Origin: an uncultured Sediminibacterium sp.
GTDB lineage: Bacteria > Bacteroidota > Bacteroidia > Chitinophagales > Chitinophagaceae
Assembly: GCA_937907555.1 (NCBI GenBank)
Contig: CALEST010000191.1
Span: forward strand, 1 to 8,842
Reading direction: 5' to 3'
DNA length: 8,842 nucleotides
Within the stretch, counting starts at the first letter, position 1. The number at the start of each line of letters is the position of its first letter. The position numbers and the translations under genes were made by a program. This document shows, in pieces, positions 6,225 through 8,842 of the stretch. The notes beneath the pieces were generated by a model. It ran no database searches, was not told the origin of the DNA, and worked only from the letters and a program-made list of their open reading frames with translations.

Positions 6225-7589
6225 TTATTTAATTAATTCACCCCTTTGCATCATTCTGTAAATAGTTGATTTTCCAATATCCAGTTTTTTGGAAACGGCT
6301 ATTACATCCTGGTTGTATTTATCGAGGAAATACTGGATAATTTGTTTTTCGTATTCCTTTAAAGTTGTTTCCTTAAATAACAGGTTGCCAATCTGGTCGC
6401 TTGCATCTATATTGATGTCGCTTGGATAAATCAAATCTGATTCAGACATTACCACTGCGAGTTCTATGATGGATTTTAGTTCTCTGATATTTCCAGGAAA
6501 ATCATATTGTTTTAGTTTTGCAATTGATTCAGAAGTTAAGGTTTTAAGCGGTAGACGGTTGTCGCTGCAAAAACTTTGTATAAAATGTTTGGCGAGAATT
6601 AAATAATCGTTGCCTCTTTCCCTTAGCGGAGGGAGTTCTATGGGAAGCCCTAAAAGCCGGTAATACAAGTCTTCCCTGAATTTTTTTTCCTGCACTTCTT
6701 TTAACAGGTTTCTATGTGTTGCTACAATAATTCTTACGTCAATCGGAATTACTGCATTGCCTCCAATTCTGGTAATTTCCCGTTCCTGCAAAACCCTTAA
6801 AAGTTTTGCCTGTAAGTGAATATCCATTTCAGCAATTTCGTCCAGAAATAAAGTGCCTTTATTGGCCTCTTCAAATTTCCCGATTCGTTTACTCTGAGCA
6901 CCGGTAAAAGCACCTTTTTCGTGACCGAATAACTCACTTTCGAGCAAATCGGGCGGAATAGCAGCCACGTTAATGGCAACAAAGGGATATTTATGTCTTG
7001 TTGAATTATAGTGAATGGCTTTGGCTACCATTTCCTTTCCGGTTCCGGTTTCTCCGGTTAAGGAAACGGTGATATTTGTTTTGGCGGCTTTGTCTATCAG
7101 GGCAAATACTCTTTGTATGGGTTCACTTTGTCCAATGATTACCTTTGAAAAATCATAGTTTTTTTTCAATTCATTCTTTAGTAGCTCCACTTCTTTTTTA
7201 AGCCCTTTGATTTCCTGCAGATGAAGCAATACATTCCATAGTCTGTCCTTGGTATCTTCATCTTTTACAATATAATCGAATGCGCCAGATTTTAATAATT
7301 CTACAGCTGTGGTAATCTGGTCCTGTCCAGAAATAATAATTACCTCAGTTTCCGGATACCTTTCTTTTATTTTTTTTAGCACTTTACTACCATCTGCATC
7401 TCCTTCTGCAAGTGCATAGTCCAGGGTTACTACATCTGGTTGTTCGTGTAATTGTTGAAAAAATGCTTTCTCAGTTTCAAATCTGCTAACCTGGTAATCC
7501 GGGTTCAGGGATAAGTAGTGTTCCAGCATGGTGCCATACCAGAGGTCGTCTTCCAGAATGAAGATTTTGAGTGGTTTTGAGGGTCTCAT
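6225..7589 (-). CDS. NtrC-family sigma-54-dependent response regulator
   Basis: It encodes 454 residues with the classic three-part layout. The receiver (about 7-122) has acidic Asp14-Asp15 in 'ILEDD', phosphoacceptor Asp57 in 'VVTLDYALAEG', Ser87 and Lys109. A helical linker (about 124-147) leads to the AAA+ sigma-54 interaction domain (about 152-380). This has Walker A 'GETGTGKE' (179-186), the sigma-54 contact loop GAFTGA (226-231), Walker B 'GTLFLDE' (245-251) and arginine-finger region 'FREDLYYRL' (304-312). A Fis-type helix-turn-helix closes the protein ('DVIAVSKKLDIGKSTIYRMMQRGEL'). The intact GAFTGA loop means it should open sigma-54 promoters rather than act only as a repressor. It is the first gene of a two-gene operon with the hybrid kinase, which is its likely phosphodonor through the HPt domain. 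No -24/-12 promoter was seen in the window, so its targets probably lie elsewhere. ATG 7589 is preceded by an A/T-rich leader. Confidence 0.95.
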   Translation of the reverse strand: MRPSKPLKIFILEDDLWYGTMLEHYLSLNPDYQVSRFETEKAFFQQLHEQPDVVTLDYALAEGDADGSKVLKKIKERYPETEVIIISGQDQITTAVELLKSGAFDYIVKDEDTKDRLWNVLLHLQEIKGLKKEVELLKNELKKNYDFSKVIIGQSEPIQRVFALIDKAAKTNITVSLTGETGTGKEMVAKAIHYNSTRHKYPFVAINVAAIPPDLLESELFGHEKGAFTGAQSKRIGKFEEANKGTLFLDEIAEMDIHLQAKLLRVLQEREITRIGGNAVIPIDVRIIVATHRNLLKEVQEKKFREDLYYRLLGLPIELPPLRERGNDYLILAKHFIQSFCSDNRLPLKTLTSESIAKLKQYDFPGNIRELKSIIELAVVMSESDLIYPSDINIDASDQIGNLLFKETTLKEYEKQIIQYFLDKYNQDVIAVSKKLDIGKSTIYRMMQRGELIK

Positions 7590-7771
7590 TGGATTTTATT
7601 GGTTCTCCAATTTACTGTAATTTTTTGCTGAATGATTGATTTTATTCCCAAAAAGGGAAATTGAGTCTCAAAAAAATCTCTTTTTTAAGGGATTATTTAT
7701 ACTAACTGATTGATTATTATTATATTAAAAATCGGCATATTTTTTACAGATTTCTCTCTAAATATTTTTCC
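7590..7771. promoter_or_regulatory. Divergent intergenic region between the NtrC-type operon and the PAS/REC gene
   Basis: These 182 bp of very AT-rich DNA separate two divergent starts and should hold both promoters. It holds a short inverted repeat, TTCCC-AAAAA-GGGAA (7645-7659), and two copies of TGATTGATT (7633-7641 and 7707-7715), 74 bp apart, about seven helical turns. TATTTTTT at 7738-7745 resembles the Bacteroidota -7 box TAnnTTTG, but I found no well-spaced TTTG -33 partner, so no promoter is assigned. No sigma-54 -24/-12 element (GG-N10-GC) stood out. The repeats are short enough to arise by chance in such DNA. Confidence 0.4.
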
Positions 7772-8842
7772 ATGGATTCGCAGTCTTTACATTCAGGTTG
7801 GTTGCCTGCTGAAGTATCTCAGGCTTCTTTGTTGGAAGAAATCTACAACAAATTACCAGATATGGTCTTTTTGTTTGATGTGAAGGAACGAAAATTCATT
7901 ATACGCAACCCGGCACTGAATCATATGCTGGGCTTTGAACACCTGAAAGATCAGGAAATCAATTGCATTTCTTTGAGAACCCTGATTCATCCGGAAGACT
8001 GGAAGGGGGTACAGGCGGCAGTGGCCAATGTGGGAATGGGGGATCAGACAGTTGTGGAAGTGGAATGCAGGTGTATGGACAAGTTGCAGCAATATCAGTT
8101 TTTTCAGACCCGTTTGTCCATATTTGAAAAACAGGGTAAGGAAGTGTTGTATATACTTGGAATTTCACAAAATATTACGGAGCGAAAGAAAAGTGAAATG
8201 CAGACCCAGTTATTCAAAAACCGCTTACAGGAATTATCCTTTATTACCTCACATGAAATGCGGCATGAATATGCAAAAATTCAATCTATTGTAAATCTGA
8301 TGGATAATCAGTTTATTTCAGATGCGGAAAGAATTGAATTAATTGCTGAAGCAAGGAAGTCAATACAATTGATTAATTCGGCCATTTTTAAATTAAATCA
8401 CAAACTGTCTTTTAACCAACACGATGAAACTTTTGATATGAACAAGGAGAATGAATCATTTAAGAAAATTATATTCATAGATGACGATGTATTAACCAAT
8501 GTGCTCAATAGAAAAATTGTGCAGGCGCTTATACCTGAAATGCCGGTAGAAGTATTCATAGATATCGATGATGCACTGGACTTTATTAAAACTTCACAGG
8601 AACTCAATCAAACCCTGATTTTTCTGGATATTAATTTTCCGGGCAGGGGAGGCTGGGATTTTCTGGATGAATATATTACCCATTCAGATGCCTCCAATGT
8701 AATTGTACTGTCTTCTTCCATTGATAACCGGGACAGGGAAAAAGCCAGAAGCTATGCTTCCGTTATTGATTATATCACCAAACCACTATCTTTTGATTTT
8801 ATCAAGACTTTTTTTGAGGAATTGAGGTCTTTTCAACAAGAA
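7772..8842 (+). CDS. PAS / HisKA-like (no ATPase domain) / receiver protein, open at the right edge
   Basis: It is open for 357 codons from ATG 7772 to the window end with no stop. A single PAS domain spans about residues 20-135 ('LPDMVFLFDVKERKFIIRNP' start, 'YILGISQNITERKKSE' end). Next comes a histidine-kinase-like dimerisation helix, 'LSFITSHEMRHEYAKIQSIV', with His161 at the usual phosphoacceptor position and a second His165. The conserved Pro of 'HExRTP' is replaced by Glu. About 70 residues later a complete receiver begins, with Asp237-239 in 'IFIDDD', phosphoacceptor Asp286 in 'LIFLDINF' and Lys337 in 'YITKPL'. No HATPase_c domain lies between helix and receiver, so this is not a normal hybrid kinase. 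The receiver is essentially finished at the edge, so little is probably missing. It is divergent from the NtrC/kinase operon and paralogous to the broken gene at 556-2412, but has one PAS domain rather than three. Cytoplasmic. Likely role (inference): sensory partner or phosphate sink for the neighbouring relay. Confidence 0.9.
   Translation, partial: MDSQSLHSGWLPAEVSQASLLEEIYNKLPDMVFLFDVKERKFIIRNPALNHMLGFEHLKDQEINCISLRTLIHPEDWKGVQAAVANVGMGDQTVVEVECRCMDKLQQYQFFQTRLSIFEKQGKEVLYILGISQNITERKKSEMQTQLFKNRLQELSFITSHEMRHEYAKIQSIVNLMDNQFISDAERIELIAEARKSIQLINSAIFKLNHKLSFNQHDETFDMNKENESFKKIIFIDDDVLTNVLNRKIVQALIPEMPVEVFIDIDDALDFIKTSQELNQTLIFLDINFPGRGGWDFLDEYITHSDASNVIVLSSSIDNRDREKARSYASVIDYITKPLSFDFIKTFFEELRSFQQE

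Noticed and set aside
7590..7771. Sigma-54 (-24/-12) promoter for autoregulation by the NtrC-type protein
   Set aside because: No GG-N10-GC element with a reasonable match to TGGCAC-N5-TTGCA was seen on either strand.
7853..8168. Antisense frames opposite the PAS domain of the right-hand gene
   Set aside because: They lie across the continuous 357-codon + strand frame, which has recognisable PAS and receiver motifs; the antisense sequences are low-complexity Pro/His-rich.
1..8842. CRISPR arrays, tRNA or rRNA genes, insertion sequences, attachment sites
   Set aside because: No regularly spaced repeats, cloverleaf sequence, transposase motif or long terminal inverted repeats were found by eye.

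Overview
The window looks like Bacteroidota DNA (a Chitinophagia- or Sphingobacteriia-like lineage is a guess). The reasons are its AT-rich composition, the lack of clear Shine-Dalgarno sites, starts preceded by A/T-rich leaders, and protein style: receiver domains with an L/F-I-D-D-D opening and a PAS domain of the 'PADIAVLSPEY...NPIAIKDPELR' type. Almost all of it is cytoplasmic signal transduction, mixed with pieces of glycosyltransferase genes.

Layout. 1-267 (-): N-terminal 89 codons of a GT-B glycosyltransferase that runs off the left edge. 336-545 (+): possible two-helix membrane microprotein. 556-2412 (+): one continuous reading frame for a PAS-PAS-PAS / HisKA-like helix / receiver protein, cut by a single in-frame TAG at 1858-1860. 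2351-2977 and 2982-3584 (-): two tandem glycosyltransferase genes that each encode only the C-terminal, donor-binding half. 3694-3713: strong hairpin. 3715-6219 (-): cytoplasmic hybrid histidine kinase (PAS-PAS-HisKA-HATPase-REC-HPt). 6225-7589 (-): NtrC-type sigma-54 activator, 5 bp upstream of the kinase gene and so in one operon with it. 7590-7771: AT-rich divergent intergenic region. 7772 to the right edge (+): a PAS / HisKA-like / receiver protein, paralogous to the broken gene at 556-2412.

How the parts may work together (inference). The kinase carries every station of a four-step phosphorelay (His340, Asp628, His771), and the co-transcribed NtrC-type regulator (Asp57) is the obvious terminal acceptor, driving sigma-54 promoters elsewhere. 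The two PAS-'RHE'-REC paralogs have a histidine-kinase-like dimerisation helix but no ATPase domain, so they cannot autophosphorylate in the usual way. They may act as sensory phosphate sinks or modulators of the relay. The left-hand copy has been broken or split by the amber codon, and the neighbouring glycosyltransferase halves also look eroded. The left third of the window therefore looks like decaying accessory DNA, while the right two thirds looks intact.

The most notable points are the intact frame on both sides of the amber codon, the unusual PAS-'RHE'-REC architecture present as a local paralog pair, and the tandem half-glycosyltransferases.
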